Shown here: positions 8,963 through 18,247 of the stretch, in pieces
Layout of the letters: each line of letters begins with the position of its first letter
How positions within the stretch are numbered: the stretch's first letter is position 1
Assembly: GCA_021772985.1 (NCBI GenBank)
Contig: JAJFKX010000020.1
Location: 310,001 to 374,000, forward strand
Origin: Gammaproteobacteria bacterium
GTDB taxonomy: Bacteria > Pseudomonadota > Gammaproteobacteria > Xanthomonadales > Wenzhouxiangellaceae
Direction of reading: 5' to 3'
DNA: 64,000 bases
Notes under the pieces: generated by a model
Seen by the model: the letters and a program-made list of their open reading frames with translations, nothing else
Told to the model about the DNA's origin: nothing
Databases searched by the model: none
Made by a program: the position numbers and the translations under genes

Positions 8963-9781
8963 CTAAAAATCATCACCACTGATGGCACGCAACCACTCCG
9001 CATAGCCCCGGTATTCATTCGCTACGGCGGGCACAAAGCCTTGAATATCCAATTCGATCAGTGCATCTGCATTTTCCTGATCGTCGCTTAAAGCCAGCAA
9101 AGCGTCGGTTATTGCCTGTAACAACTCAGGGTCCAGATCGGGGGATGCGCTGATTGCCAGCGACGGCATTTCCACACTGGTATCAATAATCGTAAATTGT
9201 GGGTAATCCTGAGCCAGTCTGGTGGGTATGATGGCGGCCTCGACTTCGCCGCTCCATATTTGCTGGACAGCATCATCCCAGCTGGTTGAGTTTGAAATAA
9301 TCCGTGCCTGGCTGAGTGGGTTGTTATACCACCGCGCCAAGACCAGATACCCGGTGCTGGGGGCCGGCATCGAAGCAACCGGCAGACCGACCAGGTCATC
9401 TCTGGAGGCATAGGTGTTGTCCAATACCGCTAAAGAATAGCTAACGGAATTTTCACCCCGTACCAGTGGAACAAAGTTTTTATAGTTAACCCGGTAATCG
9501 GTCAGCGGTGCCTCCTCAATTGCCAGATCAATCACAGTATCGCTTTTGATATCCAGCCAGTGTTGTTGATAATTCCTAGGGATTATCAATAGCACTTCGC
9601 GGTTTAGCTGGGTAGTCAGGTAGTCAGCCAGTGGTTGGTAAACCAGTTCTGCCTGATCAGCAGGGAAGATTGGCTGGGCAACCATCTGCAAGGGTTGGGT
9701 CCATGCTGTACAGGCAAAACAGGCCATTAACAGCGCTGCCATAAGATGCTGGTGAATTCTATGGCGGATGGTATTAAACAT
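8963..9781 (-). CDS. PhnD-like periplasmic binding protein, copy 2
   Basis: A 272-residue paralogue of the neighbouring PhnD-like protein. It has a signal peptide and the same signature: QPLQMVAQPIFPADQAELVY, DLAIEEAPLTDY and ASMPAPSTGYLVLARWY. I chose ATG 9781, which follows AAAGGAGCTGCA. This makes the gene overlap the 3' end of ygfZ by 8 bases, a sign of translational coupling. No transport partner gene is present. The pairing of an orphan binding protein with ygfZ is odd and its meaning is unknown. Confidence 0.8.
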   Translation of the reverse strand: MFNTIRHRIHQHLMAALLMACFACTAWTQPLQMVAQPIFPADQAELVYQPLADYLTTQLNREVLLIIPRNYQQHWLDIKSDTVIDLAIEEAPLTDYRVNYKNFVPLVRGENSVSYSLAVLDNTYASRDDLVGLPVASMPAPSTGYLVLARWYNNPLSQARIISNSTSWDDAVQQIWSGEVEAAIIPTRLAQDYPQFTIIDTSVEMPSLAISASPDLDPELLQAITDALLALSDDQENADALIELDIQGFVPAVANEYRGYAEWLRAISGDDF

Positions 9782-10595
9782 TGCAGCTCCTTTGCTCAGT
9801 TTCTCCAATGGCTTGTAAAGTTGAAACTTTGTAGTAACTTCCACTAACTTCGTAACTTAGCACTGTATCTCTATGATTATCATGTAAAATGGCTAAGCCA
9901 ATTATCGCTGAGCCCGTATAGGCTGAAGCTAGTAAATGGCCCTGAATCCCACTTTCTGTATTTACTATAGGCACCCCAACAACTGGTGGCAAGTCGGTTG
10001 TCGGCGTCTCCAGTTCAACACGCCATAAGCGCCGTTTGATCCGCCCCAGAAAATGCGCTCGTGCGATGACTTCCTGGCCGGGATAGCAACCTTTCCGATA
10101 ATCCAGTGCCTGGTGATATTCCATCGCCAGCATTTGCGGTAAATATTGTTCGCTGGTCAGCGGCTCCAGCCAACAAAGACCATCATTAATTTCTTTTGCT
10201 TGCAAAACATTAACCGCGTCGTATTTTTCAGCAGTATCTGAACTGATGACATTTAACTGTTGCCAGATTGGAGCATCCTTGAATGGTGATGGAGCGATCA
10301 ACTGCAAATGATTAGGTACGGTAATATTGACCTGTCTACGCAGCACATACATTTGCAGTCGTTTGCTGACCATGCTCAATAAGCTGTGGGCCAGCACCAA
10401 AATAAAATTTTCAGGTGCGGTGTGAATCACCAGGAAGGTGGCGATAACCTGGCCTTTGGCATTACACCAGCAGGCCAGCTGTCGATCTCCTACATTTAAA
10501 GCTTCGACATTATTACTCAGCTGAGCATTAAGAAATTCTCCGGCATCTGCTCCGGTAACTTCCAAACAACTCAAATACGGGATAGACTGCATCAT
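9774..10595 (-). CDS. ygfZ: YgfZ folate-binding Fe-S maintenance protein
   Basis: A 273-residue GcvT-like protein. The family signature KGCYPGQE is at residues 168-175, including Cys170. YgfZ and its mitochondrial counterpart IBA57 bind tetrahydrofolate and support the assembly or repair of certain Fe-S enzymes. It is divergent from the succinate dehydrogenase operon, whose SdhB needs three Fe-S clusters, so the neighbourhood is consistent. Its 3' end overlaps the downstream PhnD-like gene by 8 bases. Confidence 0.92.
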   Translation of the reverse strand: MMQSIPYLSCLEVTGADAGEFLNAQLSNNVEALNVGDRQLACWCNAKGQVIATFLVIHTAPENFILVLAHSLLSMVSKRLQMYVLRRQVNITVPNHLQLIAPSPFKDAPIWQQLNVISSDTAEKYDAVNVLQAKEINDGLCWLEPLTSEQYLPQMLAMEYHQALDYRKGCYPGQEVIARAHFLGRIKRRLWRVELETPTTDLPPVVGVPIVNTESGIQGHLLASAYTGSAIIGLAILHDNHRDTVLSYEVSGSYYKVSTLQAIGETEQRSCNV

Positions 10596-10640
10596 CCAAC
10601 TAAATCTGCAAGAGTACCAGTATCATTGAGGTGTTGTTGC

Positions 10641-10668
10641 TGGACATCAAGTTCTGGTGATTTACAAT
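10641..10668 (+). promoter_or_regulatory. possible sigma-70 promoter of the sdh operon
   Basis: TGGACA at 10641-10646 and TACAAT at 10663-10668 are separated by 16 bases, an acceptable sigma-70 pair, about 30 bases upstream of the first codon of the SDHAF4-like gene. The gap to divergent ygfZ is only 101 bases, so control elements of both genes must lie here. This is a pattern match only. Confidence 0.35.
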
Positions 10669-10696
10669 ACGACGGAACATCTGTGTAAGTCTGAAT

Positions 10697-10909
10697 ATGA
10701 GCCACGTTTCTGATCAAATGCCTGAAGCAGGCAACTCTGAATCTGTTACTGAAACCGCAGCGGATAAAGCAACGAACTGTAACCATACCGACAGCGCCGA
10801 CATCCAACCGGTTGCGACTGACCTTCCGATTGAAACGGGTGGTCGCGACGGCCCTGAGCCCACTCGGTACGGTGACTGGGAAAAGAATGGCCGTTGCATA
10901 GACTTCTAA
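10697..10909 (+). CDS. SDHAF4/DUF1674 succinate dehydrogenase assembly factor
   Basis: A 70-residue protein whose first 50 residues are acidic and low in complexity and whose last 19 read GPEPTRYGDWEKNGRCIDF, the hallmark of DUF1674/SDHAF4. In mitochondria SDHAF4 binds flavinylated SdhA and promotes its joining to SdhB. It is the first gene of the sdh operon, with 17 bases to sdhC, which supports the same role here. DUF1674 proteins are mainly known from alphaproteobacteria and mitochondria. Confidence 0.88.
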   Translation: MSHVSDQMPEAGNSESVTETAADKATNCNHTDSADIQPVATDLPIETGGRDGPEPTRYGDWEKNGRCIDF

Positions 10910-10926
10910 TCTTAAGGCAGACACTT

Positions 10927-11307
10927 ATGACACAACGTAATGCACGCCCCATGTCGCCCCATTTGCAGGTGTACAAGCCGCAAATAACCTCAGTGTTATC
11001 CATTGTGCATCGTATTACCGGTTTATTACTTACCGCATTCGCCGTTGGGTGGGCCATTTGGCTGGTTTGTCTAAATCGCGGTCCGCATGCGTTGCAAATT
11101 TTCCAGGATCTGCTGAACACTATTCCCGGCATGCTGGTTGCATTATTGGCAGGCTGGGCGCTGTTTTATCATTTACTGAATGGTATCCGGCACTTAATCT
11201 GGGATACGGGTCGTTGGCTGGAGTTGGAAACCGCACGCCGAGCTGGCTGGGCGGTGCTGATTTTGTCGCTGCTGCTGACTGCGTTGGCATGGAGGTTCTG
11301 GTCATGA
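10927..11307 (+). CDS. sdhC: succinate dehydrogenase cytochrome b556 subunit
   Basis: A 126-residue, three-helix membrane anchor of complex II. The signature RPMSPHLQVYKP followed by SIVHRITG (residues 25-32) is clear, and the heme-region segment YHLLNGIRHLIWD is at 81-93. I chose ATG 10927, which follows AAGG and gives the usual SdhC N-terminus; an upstream codon at 10894 would overlap the SDHAF4 gene. The stop TGA overlaps the ATG of sdhD. Confidence 0.93.
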   Translation: MTQRNARPMSPHLQVYKPQITSVLSIVHRITGLLLTAFAVGWAIWLVCLNRGPHALQIFQDLLNTIPGMLVALLAGWALFYHLLNGIRHLIWDTGRWLELETARRAGWAVLILSLLLTALAWRFWS

Positions 11308-11699
11308 GTTTACGCAGCCCTCTGGCAAAAGCCCGTAACCATGGTTCAGCCCGTGATGGGGTACATCATTGGTGGCATCAGCGATTGACCGCGATATTAT
11401 TAGTGGCATTAACCGTGTGGCTGGTAATGGCTATCGGGGTGGCCAGTGATGCTGGGTTTGCAGCCACCCGTGAATGGCTGGCATTGCCCTGGAACACTGT
11501 GTTTGCGATCTTATTCAGCGTAACAGCTTTTTATCACGGCCAATTGGGACTGCAGGTTGTGATTGAAGATTACATCCATACCCGCTGGTTGGAAGTGTCT
11601 TTACAGATAGCGGTCAAATTACTGGCCTTACTACTATCGGTAATGAGCACTTTGGCTATTCTTCGCATCGCGTTCGGCGTTGCGCCATTGGCAGGATAA
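11304..11699 (+). CDS. sdhD: succinate dehydrogenase membrane anchor subunit
   Basis: A 131-residue second anchor subunit of complex II with three hydrophobic helices. It begins [19 protein letters not shown], a typical start, and carries [17 protein letters not shown] (about residues 76-92), which supplies the heme and quinone-site residues. The ATG overlaps the stop codon of sdhC by the ATGA arrangement, so the two are translationally coupled. An upstream in-frame extension into sdhC is rejected. Confidence 0.92.
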   Translation: MSLRSPLAKARNHGSARDGVHHWWHQRLTAILLVALTVWLVMAIGVASDAGFAATREWLALPWNTVFAILFSVTAFYHGQLGLQVVIEDYIHTRWLEVSLQIAVKLLALLLSVMSTLAILRIAFGVAPLAG

Positions 11700-11709
11700 G
11701 GAACAAAGC

Positions 11710-13497
11710 ATGAACAAAGCCTACGAACCGATCGTGCATGAGTACGATATTGTTGTAGTGGGAGCCGGCGGGGCCGGTTTGCGCGCAACCATGGGGCTGG
11801 CTGCCACTGGTTTGACCACTGCCTGCATAACCAAAGTATTCCCCACTCGCAGCCATACCGTAGCCGCACAGGGCGGTATGAGTGCCGCATTGGGGAATAT
11901 GGGTGAAGATAACTGGCGCTGGCATATGTACGATACCATCAAAGGGTCGGACTGGTTGGGTGACCAGGACGCTATTGAGTATATGTGCCGTGAAGCAGCT
12001 GCTTCAGTGATTGAACTGGAGCATTTCGGTGTGCCTTTTTCACGCACTGATGAGGGGGAAATCTACCAACGACCGTTTGGTGGTATGACCACGCATTATG
12101 GTGAGGGTACCGCGCAGCGCACCTGCGCCGCCGCAGACCGCACCGGACATGCAATTTTACACACCTTGTATCAACAATCCTTAAAACACAAAGCGCAGTT
12201 TTTCATCGAATACTTTGCTATTGATTTGTTGATGGATGACGACGGCACTTGCCGTGGTGTACTGGCCTGGGATTTATCCGAAGGCCAGCTGCATTTGTTT
12301 AAGGCGCATGGCGTGATTCTGGCCACCGGTGGTTATGGACGAAGTTATTTTTCCTGTACCTCGGCACATACCTGTACAGGTGACGGCAACGGCATGGTGT
12401 TACGAGCCGGCCTGCCATTGCAGGACATGGAGTTTGTCCAGTTTCATCCAACCGGGGTGTATGGAGCCGGTTGCCTGATTACTGAAGGCGTACGTGGAGA
12501 AGGCGGGTTCCTGACCAATTCTGAAGGTGAGCGTTTTATGGAACGCTATGCGCCCAATGCCAAGGATCTGGCATCGCGTGATGTGGTCAGCCGCTCGATG
12601 ACCATAGAAATTCGGGAAGGCAGAGGCGTTGGTGCAAACGCTGACCATATCCATTTGAACTTGCAGCATTTGGGTAGCGATGTCATCCACAAGCGTCTGC
12701 CTGGAATCGCGGAAACCGCCAAAATATTTGCTGGTGTAGATGTCACCAAAGAGCCCATTCCAGTTCTGCCGACAGTGCATTACAACATGGGCGGCATCCC
12801 TACCAATTACCATGGCGAAGTTGTGACTTTAAAGGAAAGTGACCCGGATTCTGTGGTACCTGGTTTGTACGCGATTGGTGAGGCGGCTTGTGTGTCGGTT
12901 CATGGCGCCAACCGACTGGGTTCTAATTCGTTATTGGATTTGATTGTGTTTGGCCGTGCGGTGGCAAATCGTTGTGCTGAAACCATGCAGCGAAATAAAA
13001 AACATCCTGCCGTTCAGCAACACAAGTTGGATAAGTTACTGGGTGATTTTGATGCAATCCGGCATGCAGATGGATCAAGCTCGACAGCATCTATCCGTGC
13101 TGATATGCAAAAAGTGATGCAGGAAGATGCAGCGGTATTTCGGACGGCTGAAACTTTGCAGCAGGGTGTTCAGAAAATCCACAAGGTGGCAGCCAGTTTT
13201 GCTGACGTCAAAGTCAGTGACCGTTCCATGGTGTGGAATTCTGACCTGGCAGAAACATTGGAATTGAGGAACCTGTTAGGCAATGCAGTAACGACCATGG
13301 TGGCTGCTGATAACCGCAAGGAAAGCCGGGGAGCACACGCACAGGAGGATTTCCCTGATCGTGATGATGCAAACTGGATGAAACACACATTGATCTGGCT
13401 GGAGAACGATCAGACCAGAATTGATTATCGACCGGTGCATATGTACACCCTGACCGATGATGTTGAAGTTGTCCCGCCCAAAAAACGGGTTTACTGA
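11710..13497 (+). CDS. sdhA: succinate dehydrogenase flavoprotein subunit
   Basis: A 595-residue flavoprotein that oxidises succinate to fumarate. The FAD-binding GAGGAGLRA is at residues 18-26, and the covalent flavin attachment site is [10 protein letters not shown] with His49. The active-site regions [15 protein letters not shown] and [11 protein letters not shown] are intact, as is [18 protein letters not shown]. Length is normal. The ATG at 11710 follows AAGGA. Sequence flavour is the alphaproteobacterial/mitochondrial type, matching the SDHAF4 gene at the head of the operon. Confidence 0.96.
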   Translation: MNKAYEPIVHEYDIVVVGAGGAGLRATMGLAATGLTTACITKVFPTRSHTVAAQGGMSAALGNMGEDNWRWHMYDTIKGSDWLGDQDAIEYMCREAAASVIELEHFGVPFSRTDEGEIYQRPFGGMTTHYGEGTAQRTCAAADRTGHAILHTLYQQSLKHKAQFFIEYFAIDLLMDDDGTCRGVLAWDLSEGQLHLFKAHGVILATGGYGRSYFSCTSAHTCTGDGNGMVLRAGLPLQDMEFVQFHPTGVYGAGCLITEGVRGEGGFLTNSEGERFMERYAPNAKDLASRDVVSRSMTIEIREGRGVGANADHIHLNLQHLGSDVIHKRLPGIAETAKIFAGVDVTKEPIPVLPTVHYNMGGIPTNYHGEVVTLKESDPDSVVPGLYAIGEAACVSVHGANRLGSNSLLDLIVFGRAVANRCAETMQRNKKHPAVQQHKLDKLLGDFDAIRHADGSSSTASIRADMQKVMQEDAAVFRTAETLQQGVQKIHKVAASFADVKVSDRSMVWNSDLAETLELRNLLGNAVTTMVAADNRKESRGAHAQEDFPDRDDANWMKHTLIWLENDQTRIDYRPVHMYTLTDDVEVVPPKKRVY

Positions 13498-13543
13498 GAA
13501 CTTATGCGCTATCTAGTTACGCAGAATACAACAGGATTGTTTG

Positions 13544-14329
13544 ATGGCTGAATTTACCTTACCGAAAAATTCGCGGATTAAAAAAGGCAAACATTTTTCT
13601 GCCGCCGCAGATGCCAAGCGGGTGAGAACTTTTCAGGTTTACCGATGGGACCCGGACACTGGCGAAAACCCTCGGATAGATCGCTATGAGGTGGATCTAG
13701 AGCAATGCGGACCGATGATTCTTGATGCAATTATTTATATCAAAAATCATATTGACCCGACATTGACTTTCCGCCGCTCTTGTCGTGAAGGTATTTGTGG
13801 TTCCTGTGCCATGAATATCGGTGGTACCAATACCCTGGCTTGCACCAAGGCGATTGCTGATTTCAAAGGTGATATCAAGATTTATCCATTGCCGCATATG
13901 CAAGTGGTCAAAGATCTGATTCCGGATATGACCAACTTTTACGCCCAGCATGCAGCGATAAAACCGTGGATACAAACAGAAAGCCCGCCGCCGCCTGACA
14001 AAGAACGTTTGCAATCACCAAAAGATCGGGAAAAACTGGATGGCTTATATGAGTGCATCATGTGCGCCTGCTGTTCAGCTTCCTGTCCCAGTTACTGGTG
14101 GAACAGCGATCGCTATCTGGGTCCGGCTATTTTGTTGCAGGCTTATCGTTGGCTTGCCGATAGCCGTGATGAAGCCAAAGGTGAACGTTTGGATGAGTTG
14201 GAAGATCCGTTCAGGGTGTATCGTTGCCATACCATCATGAATTGCACCAGTGCCTGCCCCAAGGGTTTGAATCCGGCAAAAGCGATTGCGGAAATCAAAA
14301 AAGAACTGGTTGGCCGTCGCTCACTGTAA
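13544..14329 (+). CDS. sdhB: succinate dehydrogenase iron-sulfur subunit
   Basis: A 261-residue subunit that passes electrons from FAD to quinone. The [2Fe-2S] cysteines are 80, 85, 88 and 100; the [4Fe-4S]/[3Fe-4S] cysteines are in [12 protein letters not shown] (171-182) and [14 protein letters not shown] (228-241). The central and C-terminal parts, such as [13 protein letters not shown] and [15 protein letters not shown], follow the alphaproteobacterial/mitochondrial SdhB pattern. ATG 13544 follows AGGA at 13532; a TTG directly before it is less likely. Confidence 0.95.
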   Translation: MAEFTLPKNSRIKKGKHFSAAADAKRVRTFQVYRWDPDTGENPRIDRYEVDLEQCGPMILDAIIYIKNHIDPTLTFRRSCREGICGSCAMNIGGTNTLACTKAIADFKGDIKIYPLPHMQVVKDLIPDMTNFYAQHAAIKPWIQTESPPPPDKERLQSPKDREKLDGLYECIMCACCSASCPSYWWNSDRYLGPAILLQAYRWLADSRDEAKGERLDELEDPFRVYRCHTIMNCTSACPKGLNPAKAIAEIKKELVGRRSL

Positions 14330-14336
14330 TCCATAG

Positions 14337-14600
14337 ATGGCAGCCCAACTGCCGCATAAAAACCAACTGCGCTGGCGCTGTCGTCGTGGTATGCAGGAAC
14401 TGGATATCTTGTTGTTGCGTTACCTTGAACAGGATTTTGATCAGGCGGATCACAGCCAACAGCAAGCTTTTATAGCATTGTTACAGCAACAGGATGACCT
14501 GTTGTGGGACTGGTTGTCAGGCCGTCATATTCCTGAGCAGCCGGCGATTGCAGCATTGATCAAACAGATTAATCAAGCGACACATTCAATATCTGATTAA
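14337..14600 (+). CDS. sdhE: SdhE FAD assembly factor
   Basis: An 87-residue five-helix protein (formerly YgfY, homologous to mitochondrial SDHAF2) that promotes covalent attachment of FAD to SdhA. The essential RGxxE motif is in RRGMQELD (residues 16-23). It begins 7 bases after the sdhB stop, so it closes the operon SDHAF4-sdhCDAB-sdhE. Having both maturation factors at the two ends of one operon is an informative arrangement. Confidence 0.93.
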   Translation: MAAQLPHKNQLRWRCRRGMQELDILLLRYLEQDFDQADHSQQQAFIALLQQQDDLLWDWLSGRHIPEQPAIAALIKQINQATHSISD

Positions 14601-14617
14601 CGGTGTCTGCTGTCGGT

Positions 14618-15424
14618 TTATTCGGCACCGCGGCGTTTCTTTAATATGGCTTCTGTACGCAGCATATCTCCCGGATTATCAACATCAATTGGCGCATCGG
14701 CAAATGGCATGATAATGGTCTGAATGTTTAATTGCCAACGTTTTGACAACCGTTGCGCCAGCTGCGCTAGCGTGGCTAACTTGAATTTATACAAAACCAC
14801 AAAACCCAGGCCAAAAGCCTTTAACAAACGGGAAGGGCGTTTGCCGAACTGTCCTCCGCCTTCAAATGCTTTGGCGGTTTTTAATGCGGCAGGATTTGTC
14901 AGGGCATATAAATTACAACTCGACCAGCCACCGTCTTTGAGGTTATGAAAAGCACGCTTGCCATCCGGGTAAGCTTTCAAAATAACGTCAGCAGGTGTCA
15001 TGGCCACGGCCACGTCCGCCCGACTGCGGTGTAATTCGGTACAGAAATGCTGCAGCATTTCCGGTGTATGCAAAGGGTTATCACCGGTGGTGATCATTAA
15101 TGGCCAGGGATCATCCAGTTCGGCAGCGGCTGAAATCGAAGTAAACAGGTTGCTCTGGCTGGGCAGGTACTCAATCGTTCCTTCCATCAGTAAATCTTTC
15201 AACCTGGGCACGCTTTCAATGAGCCCCCGTTGCTCAATAGCGATAATAATTCGCTGGCATTGGCCCGATTCTATCAGCGCATCAACAACTCGCTGCAACA
15301 TTACCGTGCCATCCAGATCAATCAGACATTTGTGGCTGACATTCTGGGTTTTGGCAACGGCGTCTTCTGCTCCCTGTCGGCTGGCAGCCAGGACCAAAGC
15401 ATTCATTTTTAAGTTTTGATTCAT
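14618..15424 (-). CDS. MobA-like nucleotidyltransferase
   Basis: A 268-residue protein of the MobA/IspD-like NTP transferase superfamily. The opening ALVLAASRQGAEDAVAK (from about residue 9) stands where the usual GXGXRM(X)nK loop would be, and MITTGDNPLHTPEM carries the metal-binding Asp after strand 4. C-terminal DAPIDVDNPGDM is also typical. The loop is unusual in lacking the double glycine, so the substrate cannot be predicted. It converges with sdhE. Confidence 0.72.
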   Translation of the reverse strand: MNQNLKMNALVLAASRQGAEDAVAKTQNVSHKCLIDLDGTVMLQRVVDALIESGQCQRIIIAIEQRGLIESVPRLKDLLMEGTIEYLPSQSNLFTSISAAAELDDPWPLMITTGDNPLHTPEMLQHFCTELHRSRADVAVAMTPADVILKAYPDGKRAFHNLKDGGWSSCNLYALTNPAALKTAKAFEGGGQFGKRPSRLLKAFGLGFVVLYKFKLATLAQLAQRLSKRWQLNIQTIIMPFADAPIDVDNPGDMLRTEAILKKRRGAE

Positions 15425-15454
15425 AGTGTGCTCTAACGCAAAATCCGGTATTGA

Positions 15455-16858
15455 TCAGCGGGTTGATCGCATCAAACTGCTGACGGGTTGATTGCTGTGT
15501 AATTGTTGCAGCAATTGTTGCAGATTGCAGGTTTGTTGCCTACCCAACATGGGTTGTACACAAGCATCATATTTTTCCCATATTTGATCTTGTGTCAATG
15601 GGTTGGCCAGACTGCCGATGGGCATGGTTACACTGGTTTGAAGGGTTTTCCCATTATTCAGATGGATATGCACCTCGGTTGGGAATTCGGATTCGAACAG
15701 ATCAACCGGCTGTTGATGGATTTTATCCAGTAACTGCCTGGTATCGGTATCATCAATCGCAGCCAGGGTGAAATCAGCCAATGTTACCAGGCCACGCCGT
15801 AAGCCAACCGCCAGATTATATTCCAGGCTGAATTTGGCCTGCATAGCATTTTCAGGTTCGTGATACATCAAATTGGCCAGGTGTGCGGCAGGCGCACGGA
15901 CCAATACATGATCGACATCAGCGGCTGTCAGCTTGTGTTGCTCACGCAATGCCAGTAAACCATCCAAGGCACGATGGACACTGCCACAATTCGGATAACG
16001 TTTAATCTTCAAACCATATTGTTCGATGTGCAATGGTGAACCGATATTGTTGCTGTCGAATTGCATACTTTGGCCATGTTCGGCTTTGCCTTGCATTTGT
16101 TCTGCCAGCATTTCGATATCAGGCCCTACCATCAATTGCCGAAGGCCTTTGCTGCCATGCAGGGTATCGGATCCAGCGGTCAATCCCTGTTCTGCAAAAC
16201 AGGCGGCCTGCACTCCACCGGAAGCAGCCAAACCGGCGTGCACCGGTTTGGTCATGGTTCCGAACTGACTCATCATGCCGCCACACAGACTGGTGGATAA
16301 GGAAATGGCATGGGCTGTTTGGTCAGCATCAAGCTGCAACAACCGGGCACAAGCCGCGGCCGCGCCAATGGTGCCAAGTGTGGCTGTAGCATGCCAGCCA
16401 CGGCTGCGATGGTAAGGGTTAACCGCCTGACCAAGCTTACCTAAAATTTGCAGGCCGACAATATAGGCATCAACGACTTTGCTGGTTTCCAGATTGCGTT
16501 CGTCAGCCAGAGCCAGTAATGCAGGCACCAAAACAGCCGATGCATGGGCCTTGGCAGGGTCGAAATTATCATCAAAATCCAACGCGTGAGCCGCGGTTCC
16601 GTTAACCAGTGCCGCCATTGGCGCTGATAATTGTTGAGCATGTCCGATTATCTGGCAGTTACCTGAGCTCCATTGCTGGCCCAGTTTCAGACAAATAGTT
16701 ACCGGTGTTTCCCGGCTGCCGGCAATGCTGACAGCCAACGTGTCGATTATGGCATTGACGGCACGTTGGTTGGCCGTTGCAGACCAGCAGGATGCTGCGT
16801 TAGTAATCCAATCGGCATAACAGGTTAGCGGATTGGTGGTTAAAGGATTACAACTCAT
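15455..16858 (-). CDS. MmgE/PrpD family protein
   Basis: A 467-residue protein of the MmgE/PrpD fold, the family of 2-methylcitrate dehydratase and cis-aconitate decarboxylase. Typical segments are NAIIDTLAVSIAGS, NGTAAHALDFDDNFD, GWHATATLGTIGAAAA and KRYPNCGSVHRALDGLL. No prpBC genes are nearby, so a role in propionate degradation is not supported by context. It starts 30 bases after the stop of the downstream-facing transferase in the same orientation; the two may be co-transcribed. Confidence 0.85.
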   Translation of the reverse strand: MSCNPLTTNPLTCYADWITNAASCWSATANQRAVNAIIDTLAVSIAGSRETPVTICLKLGQQWSSGNCQIIGHAQQLSAPMAALVNGTAAHALDFDDNFDPAKAHASAVLVPALLALADERNLETSKVVDAYIVGLQILGKLGQAVNPYHRSRGWHATATLGTIGAAAACARLLQLDADQTAHAISLSTSLCGGMMSQFGTMTKPVHAGLAASGGVQAACFAEQGLTAGSDTLHGSKGLRQLMVGPDIEMLAEQMQGKAEHGQSMQFDSNNIGSPLHIEQYGLKIKRYPNCGSVHRALDGLLALREQHKLTAADVDHVLVRAPAAHLANLMYHEPENAMQAKFSLEYNLAVGLRRGLVTLADFTLAAIDDTDTRQLLDKIHQQPVDLFESEFPTEVHIHLNNGKTLQTSVTMPIGSLANPLTQDQIWEKYDACVQPMLGRQQTCNLQQLLQQLHSNQPVSSLMRSTR

Positions 16859-16908
16859 CGGGGTATTTTACCGTATCAGGTGATGCAAAAAACTGTTTGA
16901 ATGATGCA

Positions 16909-17370
16909 ATGCCCATCAGCGACATCAACGCCCCTTTGCTGGTCAAACTCAAGTTGTCCGGCTGGATGCTGGCAATCATGCTGATGATGAATCTTCTGGC
17001 TGAGTTATCGATTGCTGTTAGCGGTATACCCATGAGCATTAAAGCCTGCCTGCTGGCGGGTTTGCTGGGCTACCAGCTGGTTGGTTTTTTGCGCTGGCGT
17101 GCATTCTGTAAGTGGCGAGAGCTACAGCGGATCGCGCAGGCGGACTGGTGGCTGGTTGGTGATGATCAGCATCGTTATACTTTTGAGTTGCAGCCATATT
17201 GTTATATTTCGTTGTATGTGGTGATTGTGCACGGACGCGTTGATGGAACCAAAGTCGTTTTTTGGGTATGGCATAGTCAATGTAGTACAGAAGTTTTTCG
17301 GCGATTAGCTGTTTGTATTCGTGGAGATATTACTGAAGCAAGGTCTGCCAGAACTGTCGGCAAGCTTTGA
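16909..17370 (+). CDS. YgfX-like membrane protein
   Basis: A 153-residue protein with two adjacent N-terminal membrane segments (about residues 20-60) and a cytoplasmic part containing WWLVGDDQHRYTFELQP and ending in EVFRRLAVCIRGD. This order is that of YgfX (CptA), the membrane partner commonly encoded next to sdhE; the E. coli protein has been described as a toxin acting on cell-shape proteins. Here it is separated from sdhE by two minus-strand genes. The start is uncertain: ATG 16909 or TTG 16897. Its 3' end overlaps the convergent hydrolase gene by 41 bases. Confidence 0.6.
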   Translation: MPISDINAPLLVKLKLSGWMLAIMLMMNLLAELSIAVSGIPMSIKACLLAGLLGYQLVGFLRWRAFCKWRELQRIAQADWWLVGDDQHRYTFELQPYCYISLYVVIVHGRVDGTKVVFWVWHSQCSTEVFRRLAVCIRGDITEARSARTVGKL

Positions 17371-18247
17371 TGACCGCGGTTGGATTCTCCAACTGGGGAT
17401 AATGGCCGGTGTCATTAAGTTCGATCACATCCGGATTGGGGATTAACTGACGATAAGCACTGGCGAGATTAGCTCCGGATATCGGATCAAGGCTGCCTGT
17501 GATCAGGCGCAACGGCACACTTGCTTCGGTCAAAGCAGTAAGCCAGCGTTGGTAGAATAGTTTGCGTTCATGCATATATCTGATCACTTTGGGAATTACC
17601 CGCTTACCGTTGGCACGCTCTATCAATGCCCACATTTGATCAATTTCCCACTGATCAGGCTGAAACTGTGGTGAAAATATGGCTTGCATACTACTCTGCA
17701 TAGCGGCTTTGCCCAGGAAGGGTGATAGTAAAAAGCCTATCGGCGAGGCCAGCAGTTTTTGTATCGGCAATGGTCGATGTACACCGTGAAACAGCCCCCC
17801 ATTTAAAAAAACACAGGATTGAATGTGAAACCCCAACTGGTTTTCGCGCTGTCGGGCTAACAACTCCTGTGCTACCGAGACACCATAATCATGCACCAGC
17901 AAGTGGGTTGATTTTATACCCCGTTGCAGAACAATAAATTGATGCAAATCTGCTTGCAAAGCAATGCTGTAGTTCAAGTTGACCGGCTTGGCGGATAGGC
18001 CAAAACCGAGCATATCTATCGCGGTTAATTCAAATTGTTGTGATAAATGAGGCCATAACCGATGCCAATCCCAGCTGGCGGTCGGGAAGCCATGCACCAA
18101 CAGTAAAGCTGGATTGTTGGTGTTTGCTGTTTCGGTTTGATGCCGGCAAAAAATTTTCAGGCTCTGATAATTGCAGTAATGTCCGGATTGCTGCCAATCA
18201 GCCAGGCCAACCTTAACTTGTTGCTGTTGCATTTGCTGGTTTATCAA
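17330..18247 (-). CDS. MEST-like alpha/beta hydrolase
   Basis: A 305-residue alpha/beta hydrolase. LLLVHGFPTASWDWHRLW (from residue 48) provides the oxyanion region. The nucleophile elbow is LVHDYGVSVAQELL with Asp120, the aspartate type used by epoxide hydrolases and haloalkane dehalogenases. The acid and histidine are in ITGSLDPISG and DTGHYPQLENP. The later segment LNGGLFHGVHRPLPIQKLL closely follows the pattern of the MEST subfamily, whose substrate is unknown. It overlaps the aquaporin gene upstream by 35 bases, suggesting it is the last gene of the ars transcript. Confidence 0.82.
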   Translation of the reverse strand: MINQQMQQQQVKVGLADWQQSGHYCNYQSLKIFCRHQTETANTNNPALLLVHGFPTASWDWHRLWPHLSQQFELTAIDMLGFGLSAKPVNLNYSIALQADLHQFIVLQRGIKSTHLLVHDYGVSVAQELLARQRENQLGFHIQSCVFLNGGLFHGVHRPLPIQKLLASPIGFLLSPFLGKAAMQSSMQAIFSPQFQPDQWEIDQMWALIERANGKRVIPKVIRYMHERKLFYQRWLTALTEASVPLRLITGSLDPISGANLASAYRQLIPNPDVIELNDTGHYPQLENPTAVIKACRQFWQTLLQ

